From assembly GCA_025093555.1 (NCBI GenBank), contig JAIWNF010000003.1, positions 434,001-498,000 on the forward strand: DNA of 64,000 bases, given 5' to 3'. Both the position numbers and the translations under genes were made by a program. This document shows, one piece after another, positions 24,852 through 36,471 of this stretch; the first letter of the stretch is position 1; each line of letters begins with the position of its first letter. The stretch comes from Circinella umbellata (taxonomy: Eukaryota; Mucoromycota; Mucoromycetes; Mucorales; Lichtheimiaceae). The notes below the pieces were generated by a model. The model worked only from the letters and a program-made list of their open reading frames with translations, did not search any database and was not told the origin of the DNA.

Positions 24852-26895
24852 ATGTTAATTGTTCAGAACAATGATTCACTTCAAAATAATACAGCAATAT
24901 TCTCGGTAGCAGCAGATGTTCCTGCTTATCCGGTCGAAAAAAAAGGTCCCACTTTATTACGTAGATCACCTTCAAGAGGTGGTTCATCTTCTCCTATTCA
25001 TAGCCACCATTCCGATCAACAACCTTCACCACCTCAACAGACACTACCACAGCGAAAACGAATTTCTCGTACATATACTCAACGGATAAGCATACAAATT
25101 ACACAGTTTATATCTTCTGTGTTGACATTATCGATATTGACTGTAATATGTACGATGGCCTTTGCACAAAATGCATATCGTACATTAACTGAACGAGGGC
25201 GTGTTGCCCATCCTGATGAGGATGATTGTCCGAAAGAAAAGATTGTTCCAGATGAATGTTATTATATTAAGCGATGGGGCTATGAACCACGTATTTATAA
25301 TGTGATAACTGAAGATGGGTACATTCTTCGCATGTATCGAATCATAGCCAAAGATAAGAAAAGTAATAATGGCTCAAGTATGTAACTGTGCATATTTGTT
25401 GATATTGCAATCCCCCTTTTTTCTTTTTTTTTTTTGCAGAGAAATGCATAAGTTTTACGCATACCCATATACTGACCTATTTGTATGGGTGGGGTATTGT
25501 TTTTAGAAAAACTTCCTGTGCTACTTGGTCATGGTCTTTTCCAATGCGGTGGCGACTTTTTAGCAAATGAGGATAAGTCAATGGCATTTGTTCTCGCGGA
25601 CCAAGGATACGATGTTTGGATTGGGAATACACGAGCAGCTGGATCTTTTGATCATATTTCATTGTCGCACGAAGATCCTGAATATTGGGCATGGGGGTTG
25701 AAAGAGCTTGCTATTTATGATTGGCCAACAATGATTGATTGTATTCGAGAGGAAACCGATTTTCATAAGGTAGAAATACAAATCAATATAACACATATGA
25801 GCAACTAAAAATTAAACTTGTTTAATAATTTTTTTATTGTATAATTTAGATTGCATATATTGGTCATTCACAAGGAAATGCTATGGCTTTTGTGGGACTG
25901 AAACTTCGGCCCGAGATAGCTGAAAAACTCAGTTGCTTTATTGCACTCGCACCAGCAGTATTTTCAGGAACATTAACAAGGTAAACATAGAGTTATTTTT
26001 ATTTCTTGGCAAACAAAAAATATTAGAAAAACATCACTTATTTATATTTTATATGATTTGTATGTATTCTTTGTTTTCCTGATCAACCACTGGATTTAAT
26101 TTGATTTTAGTACATTTCCATTAAAGCAACTGATTGGATTGAATAAGTATACCTATTCTTTGATTTTTGGTAAGAAAGAAAAAAAAATATCATGGAAAAT
26201 GGGAAAGAAAAAATAAATACACAAAACACATATTAATTAATTATATATTAGGATCTGGAGCATTCATACCAGTCATGACAATTGCACAGCGCGTTGTCCA
26301 TCCAGTAATTTTCGCTCACATGGCATATAGTATGTTTGCCTATTTATTTTCTTGGTGGGACACACATTGGCTTCGACGAAGAAAGCCAAAGTATTTTCAA
26401 TTTACACCAAGACCTGTATCTTCTCAACTGATTTCCGATTGGATGGAAGGATGGGGAAAGCGCGGTGTATTAATGTATATATCTGAAGCAGCTTCAAGTC
26501 CTGTTGTCGGTACAATAACTTCGTCATCATCAAGTTCAAAAACAGTAACGGCCTCAGTAACAGTACCTTTGACGATATTCTATGGGACGGATGATTATTT
26601 AGTGGATGGAGAACGATTAGTTCAAACATTTGATGGATATGAAAATTATGGTCGAAGAGCATCACCTCAAGACATTCCATTTTTAAAAGCAACAGCTAGT
26701 ACTGGTACAGGTAGAGAAGGAGGGAGTGGTAAAAGTAGTTTGTTTCCAATGCTTAATCTTGTTCGTGCTTATTGCATTGATGAATATGAACATATGGATA
26801 CCATTTTTGGTTATGACAATGTGATAACGACGTACCCTGGTGTAATTAAAGCATTATCTTCCGCTCATTGGAATATTGATACTGTACCTTCATAA
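24852..26895 (+). CDS. Membrane-anchored AB-hydrolase lipase (steryl-ester/acid lipase, Tgl1/Yeh type)
   Basis: Five exons (24852-25377, 25507-25769, 25850-25980, 26111-26169, 26252-26895) give 540 residues. After a disordered N-terminus, one hydrophobic segment (about 85-105) should anchor the protein in the ER or lipid-droplet membrane. The AB-hydrolase-associated lipase block follows (ECYYIKRWGYEPRIYNVITE, then DGYILRMYRI). Then come VLLGHGLFQCGGDFLANE (oxyanion region), GYDVWIGNTRAAGS and the nucleophile elbow GHSQGN with Ser270. Probable triad partners are Asp444 (DDYLVDGE) and His506 (DEYEHMDTIFG). This matches yeast Tgl1/Yeh1/Yeh2 and lysosomal acid lipase, which cleave steryl esters or triacylglycerols. 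A Ser-rich insert (about 415-427) sits before the Asp. The first intron acceptor has an alternative upstream AG, but that choice does not preserve the conserved frame. Confidence 0.87.
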
Positions 26896-27624
26896 AAAAA
26901 ATATAACCATGAAAAAATCACCCACTTTATTATTCTATTTCATACATAATACATACAACTACTTCCTACTACTATTTACAACTACTAGCTATTTTTACTA
27001 ACACTGCTACTTATAATATAATCTCGAACCATTTTTAAATGTTATTATTATTCATTTTCATGCACCTTTTTTTTATTTGTTGAGCGGGAAAAAATGATTC
27101 TCGGTTTTCAGTTCCTGTATAAGGACTGTAACACAACAATGTGTGTGAACTGTCAAATTCACGTGAAATTTTATTTCATATTTTTCATCACTTACGTATG
27201 TCGGCCAATCTAACCGAGTTAATTATTTGATCAAAATGTGTTGTATATATATTTTTGATGCTATTAACAACAAAACTGATAAATGAAAAGAAATGCCTAA
27301 CCATGTTGCTTACTAAAAAAACATTGTGGGTATATTATATATGTGAAATAACAACATCAATAATGATTGCTAACTGTATATCTCAGATTACTATCATAGT
27401 CTGTCAAGATTTCTCAGAGCACAAACCATGGTAAGCTTCCCCTTTTTTGGCCCTCAGTCTAAATAAAAGGAAGTGAGAGAATTTCGACTTTCAGTAGACC
27501 ATTTTGATTGTTTGGTTCTCTCGATTTTTCTTTTTTTTTTACTTTTTTTTTATGTGGCACCACTGCTTCTAAGCTTGCTCCTTGGACTTTCATTTATTTA
27601 TTATTAATCCAGCAATAACTCACA
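26896..27624. other. Tandem intergenic region (lipase 3' end to TMEM135-like promoter)
   Basis: No gene is supported. The right end (about 27515-27555) is a pyrimidine-rich tract leading to the next start codon. The left end probably carries the lipase 3' untranslated region. Confidence 0.55.
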
Positions 27625-29389
27625 ATGGTCTCATCGACTAAGGCTAAAAATATTAAGCCTATTGCTACTCAAGTATCGTCACTTTTGGAACGTTCCGGTA
27701 TACCTCCTTCTTTAAGACCAGCAGTATTAACGGCCATTCGCGCTTATGGTCTCACGTGGTCCATCACGACCGTTCCAGGTGTCATTGGCGTATTCATTAA
27801 GGCACTACTACAAATGTCTCGTCGACTACCCAAATCATCATCAGTTTTGACAGCATCAGCACCTTTACGTAAAGCATTGATTCGCGATCTACCTCGCATA
27901 TTGGGTAACAGTTTTTCCCGAAACGGATTCCCTTTCCTTGTAGCGGGAGCTTTTACGGGTCATCACTTTTTGACGTTTCTCCTCCAACACCATCTTGTTC
28001 AACGAAAACATAGCATCAATATCCGACGTAAAACTGCTATCTTTTTAACAGCAGCAACAAGTATGTGGGCTGTACGTCGTGCATTTCCTAATACAAAAAC
28101 ATTGGATTTTACATTCTTTGCACTTGTACGCGCTTTGGATGTAATCGCGCATCGAGCTTATGATTCACCTACGATTAAAAAAAAAGTACCTTCTTGGATG
28201 TTAGAATATGGTAGTGTTGGTGTGTTTACAATTGCTTGTACAGAAATTATGTTCACTTGGTTTTATCAACCAGAATTGTTGCCAAGGTAAATTTTATATT
28301 ACGGAGTCTTTGTGTCTGTGTATAATATGATAAGTGGATTGAAGTTCCCAACCCCGCCTTTATATAGATCATATTCACTTTGGATAACAAAAATGTCAGA
28401 AATGGATGATCGATTACTTAAAGCATTACGTGCGATTCGGAATAAAGAATGGATTTATGGTGTAAAGTATCTCTTATGATAAATATAATAATGTAATAGG
28501 AAAATGAAGAATAATTTATATTAATTGGAATTTCAACACTAATAGAAAGATACTGGTATGGAGAACTTGTTGGGTGATTATGCTCTTGAACTTGGATTGC
28601 CTAAAGAAATGGGAAACCCAATGACTGGACGGATACCTTGTCAACTAGTCCATCAAGGTCAAGATTATGGATGTGAAGTTTATAGCATGAATCGATTTAT
28701 TAAAGGATTTATCAAAATATTTCCGGTACGTGAAATCCTGAGTAAAGCATTATTATATATTGTTTGTTTGTTTATAATTAATCTTATTTAATATGATACT
28801 ATAGTTATATTTTACTGTTCATTTTACACCCCATTTATTATTCCGTGCAGCACGATTAATGCAAAATCCAGGCACTAGTCTATTACATATACTTAAAGCA
28901 TCCACTCGATCATCAGCATTCCTCGCATCCTTTATTACTATTATTTGGTATTCTATTTGTCTTACTCGAACACGAATAGGACATCAATTACTCAATATAA
29001 ATCAAACAAGACTTGATGATACCCTTGGACCTCTTATTGGTTGTATCCTTTGTGGCCTTTCACTTTTGATCGAAAGTAGACATCGTCGTGGAGAAATGGC
29101 ATTGTACGTTGTTCCTCGTGCCTTATATTCATTAACTGAAAAATTATTGGGTCCCTATCAAAAGGGACGTTGGTGGGAATCCATGGTAGCAGAAGGTGCA
29201 GAAACACTATTATTTGCTGGTTCGGTCACTATTCTTCTTGATACCATGTTTAAAAACAAATCCAATGTACGCTCCTCTGTTAGAGGATTGTTAACATGGA
29301 TTCTTAGAAATGAATTACCAACGGAAGAAGAAAAAGAAGCGTCCGAAGTAACCAAACAAAATGAATTAAATGGTCATGTATCAGCATAA
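27625..29389 (+). CDS. TMEM135-like multispanning membrane protein
   Basis: Four exons (27625-28286, 28368-28461, 28546-28725, 28805-29389) give 506 residues. Several hydrophobic stretches are present: around the SITTVPGVIGVFIKALL segment, around FPFLVAGAFTGHHFLTFLL, near GVFTIACTEIMFTWFY, and several in the last 150 residues. The motif 'CEVYSMNRFIKGFIKIFPLYF' followed by HFTPHLLFR resembles the conserved Cys-containing block I recall from TMEM135-family proteins, which are linked to peroxisomes, mitochondria and lipid droplets in animals and have a distant Tim17-like fold. The assignment is from motif memory. The exon 2 donor that keeps the frame is GTAAAG at 28462; a competing GTATCT five bases later would break it. 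Confidence 0.68.
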
Positions 29390-29799
29390 TTATATAAAAA
29401 CATTGTCTCCACCCTTTTCCTCATACTTTCATATACACTCAACAATAATATATATAATAGTAGCTGTGGTAGTATTGTTACCATCAGTATAATATAATAT
29501 ATAAGTATAATAATAGTTAATAAATAAGTAACAATAGTAATATGATGTTTCACACTTATAAAAAATGATTGGATAGAATGACATCACCAATGTTGCAGCC
29601 GATTTGACCTAAAATAAGAAACGCATAGACCAGCAGTTTGTGGTTCCTGACCCATCTCCGAAAAGAGGATCTTTCTTTCTCACACTGGAGCCCAACTTTT
29701 TTTTTCGGTTACAAAAAAAAAAAAAAAACTTATCCATTTCCCTACTTTAACACTCACATACACACAGAAACACACAGACAACAAACAACAATAACAACC
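29390..29799. other. Intergenic region and leader of the C2H2 gene
   Basis: AT-rich 3' sequence of the previous gene is followed by a C/T-rich then poly-A stretch (29669-29728) and a CA/AAC-rich leader immediately before the ATG at 29800. The upstream frame is open to 29638 but starts without ATG, so the ATG at 29800 is preferred. Confidence 0.55.
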
Positions 29800-30768
29800 A
29801 TGTCGTCTTCACTTACATTTCAACTACGTAATAATGACCAACTAAAAGACGAATTGACTTCGCCTACTTCCAACACCATTACAAGAACAACAGAGAACCT
29901 ACCTTCCCCACCTACTTCTACTTATAGTAGTGATGAAGGACCTAGCGATGTTGCCGGAAGTTATAGCTGTGGAGGAGGCACTGGTAGCATTGCAGGGAGT
30001 ATTGGGTCTTTTTCTCGACGGGATTCCTTACCTACTCATTTCAACGCTCTGACCATTCAACAGTTTTCTACGTCCTTACCAGAAAATTATACCATAGAAC
30101 ATAACCCCAACAAAGCAACAACAATAACTACCAGTGCTTCACCTTCAACTGCATCATCATTATCTGTACCAAAATTTATCCCGATTTTTACTACTCCAAG
30201 TTCTTTTCAACAATTACAATATCGACGTCACTCAACACGACCAGAATCATTAGCACATTCACCTGCTTCGGTAGCAACAGCAGCAGCAACAGGTGGAAGA
30301 ACCATTCGTCAACGTAGACAATCTGAATCATCTACTTTGAATGGTAGAAAAGCAAATTATCGTTGTGACGATTGTGGAAAAGTATATAAACACCCAAATT
30401 GTTTATCAAAACATCGATGGGAGCATTCAGATCAATGGGAATTGACAAGCAAATTGCTGTTAACCAAACATCAGCAGGTTCAGATGTTGGAAGCAGCTGC
30501 TATCTTGGTTGGCATGGATTTATCAAGACAAGACCAACAAGGGCAAGAACAAGATCAACAACGATTACATATAGAAACCAGTTATCTCGAAGAAGAAGAT
30601 GAAGAAGAGGGAGATGAAGAACGAATGGAGGATGATGATGAAGTAGAAGTTTTTATTGATGATATGGAGGAAGATCGAGAAGAAGATGAAAAAGATTCAT
30701 CTAAAATGGAAACATTAAGTTTCCACCCACGTAGTAATAATATGACACCTTATTCTAGTTCTCGTTAA
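29800..30768 (+). CDS. Single C2H2 zinc-finger protein with conserved post-finger helix and acidic tail
   Basis: One exon encodes 322 residues. The first 180 residues are Ser/Thr/Gln-rich and probably disordered. A single finger lies at about 187-209: YRCDDCGKVYKHPNCLSKH then RWEH, with Cys189, Cys192, His205 and His209. It is followed by a helix-forming block (SKLLLTKHQQVQMLEAAAIL) that recurs with this finger type in fungal proteins, as I recall it, and may add DNA or partner contacts. The tail (about 260-305) is Glu/Asp-rich. A nuclear role in transcription is likely, but one finger alone rarely gives strong DNA specificity, so the target is unknown. The gene is intronless, unlike most of its neighbours. 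Confidence 0.8.
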   Translation: MSSSLTFQLRNNDQLKDELTSPTSNTITRTTENLPSPPTSTYSSDEGPSDVAGSYSCGGGTGSIAGSIGSFSRRDSLPTHFNALTIQQFSTSLPENYTIEHNPNKATTITTSASPSTASSLSVPKFIPIFTTPSSFQQLQYRRHSTRPESLAHSPASVATAAATGGRTIRQRRQSESSTLNGRKANYRCDDCGKVYKHPNCLSKHRWEHSDQWELTSKLLLTKHQQVQMLEAAAILVGMDLSRQDQQGQEQDQQRLHIETSYLEEEDEEEGDEERMEDDDEVEVFIDDMEEDREEDEKDSSKMETLSFHPRSNNMTPYSSSR

Positions 30769-31479
30769 ATGAACTAATTTAAATTCTTTATAAATATTTT
30801 AATGCTTTTAACTTTTCTTTTTACTATATTCTTACTATTACTCTTACTTATTGCTTTTTCTTGTACACCTTTTTTTATACATACTTTTTATTTTATTTGA
30901 AAAAAAAATAAATAATTTTTTTTATCCAGATCCTAATAAAAACCCCCCATCGATTTTAAGTAATCAGATAAATATATATATATATATATATATATATCAA
31001 TGGCACTGTTTCTCTTTACTATCAACTGTATGGATATTTTCCCATTATCATGATTTAGATGGCTAATAAAAATAAGTTAAAAGCCGTACTAATGAATTGT
31101 TATTGTTCTTGAAAAGGAATGAATCTTAACCTGGTAATACAATAGGATAATTATTTGATTTCTTTTAATACCACAATAGCTTTGTATGCGTATTATGCAA
31201 TACTTAAATTTAGCGGACAATCATTTCTTTTACTTTGTTCTAAAACGATCTAGAATCACGTTGAATTATTCTTATTGGTTTATACTAAAACAATAGTATT
31301 CCTTGGATTAAATGATGCTCATCTTAAATTTTTCGCTTATAACCTCAATCTCCATTGGCTGCTGCTGTTTTCTGCTGTTTTCTTGCTCAGCATAAATCTC
31401 ACCAAAAAAATAAAATACTTAAGAATCCATTTTACAAAATTTATTTAATAACGTATTTGATTTCTCGAAGGTCCAGAAG
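30769..31479. other. Intergenic region before the transposon graveyard
   Basis: No gene was seen. It contains a (TA)n microsatellite near 30972-30998, a poly-A/T stretch near 30900-30920 and AT-rich sequence. The left border of the MULE remnant lies somewhere in 31,330-31,480; no clear terminal inverted repeat could be recognised. Confidence 0.5.
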
Positions 31480-34003
31480 TTGAGCTGTTCCAACTTTCAC
31501 CTCGTTCGTGGTTTCTTGAAATTGTGTTGCAAGTCGATTATGACTGCAACACGTACATGTTTTTTGTTTGCTGTTTTTTCAGCCTCAATCTTCAGCAACT
31601 TGAAAGAATCGACAAATCTATATATACATAAATGCTATTAAATTGTTTGTTGTTCCACCAAAGTATTTTCTGTGTGTTTTATACCTGTCTAGAGATTTTT
31701 GTGACAGATCTCCACCTGTTTCCGACTCAGTATCCATAACATCAAATCGTGGTTGTTATTGTTGTTGTGACGAAGAAGGAGAAGGAAAAGAAGATGATGA
31801 TGATGCTTGGGGACGAATCAAACTGATGTTGAAGACGCGATTGATCTTGATTATAAAAAGTTATTACTAGTGCTATGTGGGGTAAACATATACTGATACG
31901 TACCAAATACATGTGTTTACATGCCGATTTGTTTGTCTTTTGATTACATGATTTAGAAAAATTGTCGTCGACATTAATCAAAACATCATATACAGTACTT
32001 TTATTAGGGTCAGTGAACGAAAGTACATTGATGATATCACCTTCTTGGCCGACAATCTTGGCATATGCTTCTTCATCTATGATTCATATAAGAAACATGT
32101 AACATGTAAAACAATACGCATTGAATACACAGTTGGAAACATAATCTTACCATTCAACTCATTGACACCCGCAAGTCGTGCTCTTTCTGCCTTATTCATT
32201 CGACGAAGCTTGAACTTGGCCACTGTGCACAAATGGTCTTGCATCAGGTCCGAAAGAACAAGACTCCAAAGAATGTATACTAGAACATCAACACGCTGTC
32301 TGCGCAAACTTGGCAAAGTAAGCTCCTTTGAGGTGACGGTGCCAGCTTTCTATATAACTGTTTGTATTTACGTGATGATGATGCTTCTATATATGTGATG
32401 AGCTACAGAATGTATTCAATCACTTACAGTGCGCCACGCTTGGCTCCATTTCTCACGTTTAAGAAGAAATTCTCTTTCAAAGTATATATACAAACGATTA
32501 CTGTCTCATTCGTCGCCAGCATCAATACACCAGTCTCAAAATTTTCATGTTTAAGGTCAAAGTGGAGTACTGTTTCAGCTCTCATCATATTCATCATTAG
32601 AGATAGCGCATGCTCGAGCATGGCTTTCTTTTCCTTTAAAGTTTTTGGTTGGTTGGATGTTTTGGCAATGAGCTTAATCAAAATGTTTTTCTTCCATGCT
32701 CGAAGGACATGCCAGTGACAGATAAGTATCAATGGATATGTTGGTGGATGAATCATCATTTACATAATAATATGCCTTATTGATAGCAATAATTTCTGTA
32801 TCAGAGTCATTAATCATAACACGCGATGGAATATATCCATGCTCATCCTTCAGCCATTTAATCCAATACAAGATGTGATAGGATATTGAGCTTGTGAGTT
32901 AGTGATCATCCACCCTAAAGGCTTTCCTTTGCCAGTAGTCGTGCATCTTGCTACAAGTGTATACAGATAGCAGTCATGTTTGGCACCATCTACGCAAGTC
33001 TTATGAGTAGAATCAAGACAGACGAGATCCACGTTCTCCTTCAACAACTATATAGTAAAGGACGTATGTTTGTTCAGGTACATGTGTAATGTTTTTTTTT
33101 TCATTTCAATTGATTGTGTTACCTTTAATTGCCACTGTGACATAAAGGCAAAAAAGAACATGCCCTCTTCAAATCTATCAAGATTTTTTGAGGTGTAATA
33201 TCATCTTTCTTGTAACACTTTAGCCCCACCCCCATTTGTCAAGACTGATCACCATTGAGGAATCGAATTGGGATTGCCGTCTAAGATGAATTTTCATCGC
33301 ATAATAGACCTGTTGGTAATCAATTCTCACTGACTGTGGCAATTGATTATAGCCTTCACTATCCAATACATTTTTAAGAATATCTTCTCCAGGTAAGACG
33401 TTTCTCTACTTGGGCTTGGATGAATTCCATCACAAAGCGAGGGAGCGTACTACGAGATGTTGTATCCATGTTGCTGCCAGGTTCATGACCAGTATGCTTA
33501 CGCCGGTATTGTACCGTGATCATGTTCTTGTCTTCACTGTTTTTATTAACAAAGGCAGTAAATCCTGTCTGGCAATTGGAACAAAATGAGGCTTCTCCTC
33601 GAGGGGGACCCGCACGTTGGCATACAAAACGCTGTCATGTATTGATTATAATGTATAGAGTAAAATAAATAAATAAATATTTTATAAGTAATTGGACAAA
33701 ACGTTTTTATATATGATGATCTTTTTATTTAGCAACTTACTTCGTTGAAAATGTAGCCAAGCTTTCCTCTTGAGCTTTTTTGACCTGGAGGAGGTGGTGT
33801 GTATCCATTTCTAAGATACTCTTCATGTTTGGTTTTACGGTCGCTTGTTTTGCTACCATTGGTTTTGTTATAGAACTTTAGTTATAATACTTTTCTTGTT
33901 CCTCATTTTAATTATGATAACCCATTCTCGAAACTTTCAATTGGACGGATGAGCCATCGTCTTCAGGTCGAGCGATAAATGTAGTTGTAAGATAATTTTC
34001 CAT
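31480..34003 (-). mobile_element. Decayed MULE-type transposase gene (Mutator-like element)
   Basis: Read on the minus strand from an ATG at 34003, successive fragments in changing frames show the domains of a MULE transposase: a basic N-terminal block (RKTKHEEYLRNGYTPPPPG, RFVCQRAGPPRGEASFC), a mid block (RIDYQQVYYAMK), the first catalytic Asp in VDLVCLDSTHKTC, GKPLGWMITNS, the second Asp region (SRVMINDSDTEIIAI), WHVLRAWKKN, KREKWSQAWRT, ESWHRHLKGAYFAK and a SWIM-like Cys/His tail (ACKHMYL). At least five frame changes or stops separate these pieces, for example near 33375, 33205, 32875, 32715 and 32305, so it is not functional. Some gaps look like genuine introns (GTAAGT donors near 33740 and 32425). 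The left limit is set by the last recognisable coding fragment. Confidence 0.75.
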
Positions 34004-34024
34004 ATTTTTATTGTTATGAATTAT

Positions 34025-35769
34025 CCTTCATTTCCGGTATTTTGTGTAACATTACATTCATCCCAGAAACACCGTCCCACCTTTGTTGATTTGTTCAAGT
34101 TCACTAACGTGGCAAATGAATGTAAATTAGATAAAGATGAAACAGCGGTAAACGAAGCAATTTCCAACGTCGTGTAGCAGCCCTTGTTTTATTTTTCCGT
34201 TATGAAAAAAGAGAGATCAGATCCATTGACCATAAAGCTGAGGCAGGAGTTCAAGCTCCATTTATCAATGGCTCTCCGCGACGCAACACCGAGACGCAGG
34301 ACATCAAGGCACACAGAATGGTTCGTTGTAGAATTGTTGCCTGGCTTTACTTCGCCAAAACCAACCGGATACCCAAAGCCATGTTGCATGATGGTAGAAA
34401 CAATAGCATCTGTACGAATGTCTGTTTGCTTTTCATCAGTAGACTTGTTTGACCACCTCAACGCAATAGCTTAATCCTGATCGACAACAAGTTCAGATAA
34501 CAATGGATCACAGTAAGTGGACTGCAACTCTACTTCTTCCAATTTATCCATATTATTAATCTTGTTTCTTGGTAACTTAGTTAATCTAATATATAAGCCT
34601 ATACAATGAGTAATAGCTACAAGGAACTAATGAAACACATACGCAACCCAGTGACCCCATAAAAAAAACTTACAGATTGACTATCCCTTCGATGCCACTT
34701 AGCTTTACTACCACTATCCATTGAAGCAGTCAGTTTGAGTAATTCTAACTTAACCATTCGAATGTTCTTCCTTCTTCCACCAATTCATCAGCAATTTTTG
34801 TAACTTTGAGAATTCGGCATCGTCGTCATTGATCAATTCTTCATCATCACTCGTACTATCAGTCATCTTTCATACTTCCAGCATCCCATCGCATATGATA
34901 TAAAAATTGCCTATTCCGAATATATATCTTTTGCATTCAATATGATCACTAGGTGCCAAAAACAAAATATCTGTCGTTGTCATAATCTCTTGTACATCTT
35001 TTTCAATAGTGAATAATGAGTAATAAGAAGAGACATATTGTCGATATTGTTGAAATAAATCATAAACGGAGCATCATGTTCTTCCATTGGAGTTGATGAA
35101 CCAGAGTCGTCATTTTTAATACTGTTGTTGTTGTTATTATTATTGCTGATACCAGCCACAACTAACATCACTACTACTACCACTGTTGCTGCTGTTATTA
35201 TGATTAGTAACGAATCTTCTTCACTTTAGCACCTTCGTGGGTTGAGCCCCTCCGCTTCGCTTCGTGCCAACCCCTCCGGAGCTGCGGTTTGACGACTCGT
35301 GACTAGTAATATTAGTACTTCAGCCATTATTATTGTTGCTGTTATCGTTACTATTGCTGTTCCCGGTGCTATTGTTATTGTCATCGTCGCTGCTGCTGCT
35401 GCTGCCATTATCGTTGTTACTAGATTCTCTTGGAACTTGTTCTTGAATTGTATGATTAACGAAACGACTACAAGCACTGCGTGTTTTGGCCAACAAAATC
35501 ATTTTTTCTTGTTCCTCCCAGAATTCGGTTGATGCAACAGATTTTTTCTACCCTTTCAAATCTTGAAGGAGAGATTCTCTAGTTTCTTCATCGATGTATT
35601 TTTTCACAATGTCTTGATACCGTTTTGTTGCATATTGATTGTCGAGACCGAATTGAATCGTAAAACCTTGAAGATTCAGGTTTCGACATTTTTTAAACAC
35701 CATTATGCATCATTTGCAACACGCTTTCGTTTTCCTTCGCCTAGTATTCGTTTTCGTTTGCCCGTCATT
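34025..35769 (-). pseudogene. Decayed gene of a lineage-restricted basic/nuclear protein family
   Basis: The minus strand begins at an ATG at 35769 with a short Lys/Arg-rich, NLS-like N-terminus (GKRKRILGEGKRKR). Interrupted fragments follow: SVASTEFWEEQEKMILLAK, an Asn/Ser/Asp low-complexity stretch, a block ending SMDSGSKAKWHRRDSQS at a probable intron, LEEVELQSTYCDPLLSELV, and the best-kept region with VGFGEVKPGN, RLGVASRRAIDK and CLSFMVNGSDLSFFITEK. In-frame stops occur near 34472 and 34189, and frame changes occur elsewhere. The 'VGFGEVKP...DVLRLG...AIDKxxLN' pattern reminds me of an expanded family of unknown function in Mucorales genomes; that is from memory and unverified. Its last fragment ends only 22 bases before the MULE start. 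Confidence 0.5.
35229..35301. other. GC-rich insert-like segment inside the decayed gene
   Basis: About 70 bases are markedly GC-rich in an otherwise AT-rich area. They carry a near-palindromic pair (GAGCCCCTCCGC and CCAACCCCTCCGG) and a repeated CTTCGCTTCG core. The segment interrupts the protein-like low-complexity reading on the minus strand. It may be a small dispersed repeat or the end of another element. No coding sense is apparent. Confidence 0.4.
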
Positions 35770-36062
35770 TTCCTGACTGAAGACTTTGGTATAAGATGTT
35801 TTTTTCCACAGGACTTGAAATGGCATTTGCTAGGACTTGAACGGGATTCGAACGGAGGACCTGTTGGATCGGCTTTCTTCTTTGTCGTGACGGACTCTTC
35901 CAGACCCTTGGTATAAGATATGAAGGTTTTTTATGCACTCGAAACCTGACTTTCTAGTTTGCGTCGTATTTTTGCCCTTTACTTATCTATTTTGGCATTA
36001 AAAAATGGCACATATGCAATTTACTTACGAGTTTAATTTTATCGCTAATGAAATATTGACGT

Positions 36063-36471
36063 ATAATTGTCCCATTGAATGCCGCACTGGAACACGTAGA
36101 GAACATTTTATCGAGTTTGGATATTCTTGATGAAAACATGAAAGGACGTTACTTGGTGATGGACAACTCATCCGTCCATACAAATCAGCCAGTTGCTCGT
36201 TTTGTGGAACAACGTAGCTACAAGTGTACTTATCTTGCCTTTTCTTAATCCAATAGAAGAGTTTTGGTTAAAGGTGAAATTAAGTATAGTGAATGTGGCC
36301 AGCATTACTTTTATTGAGCTTAATATTATTATCATTGTAGGTATTCGTAGAGACAAGTTAAGTGAGAAGGATCAATTGACCCCGAGAATAACTGAAGCTT
36401 TCAAAAGAGTTACCAAGGATGACTGTCGGATGGATCAAGCATGCAATATCGTTTTTTTATGCTTGCCTTGA
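36063..36471 (+). mobile_element. Tc1/mariner (IS630-type) transposase remnant, C-terminal half
   Basis: The reading from 36063 contains ENILSSLDILDENMKGRYL and VMDNSSVHTNQPVARF, the second-Asp region of a DDE transposase. A frame change near 36230 leads to LPFLNPIEEFWLKVK (third acidic residue) and then to RRDKLSEKDQLTPRITEA and FKRVTKDDC, as in the C-termini of Tc1/mariner proteins. Between 'FWLKVK' and 'GIRRDK' about 60 bases look intron-like (starting GTGAAA, ending TTGTAG) but do not restore the frame cleanly. The N-terminal DNA-binding half and first catalytic Asp are missing, so this is a truncated, dead copy. No terminal repeats were recognised. Confidence 0.72.

Noticed and set aside
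32045..32718. Plus-strand open frames opposite the MULE remnant
   Set aside because: The minus strand carries recognisable transposase motifs; the plus-strand frames have no family similarity.
35836..35862. tRNA T-loop-like sequence on the minus strand (GTTCGAATCC context)
   Set aside because: The bases flanking the loop do not pair into a T-stem, no matching acceptor arm or anticodon arm is found upstream, and the segment lies among transposon debris.
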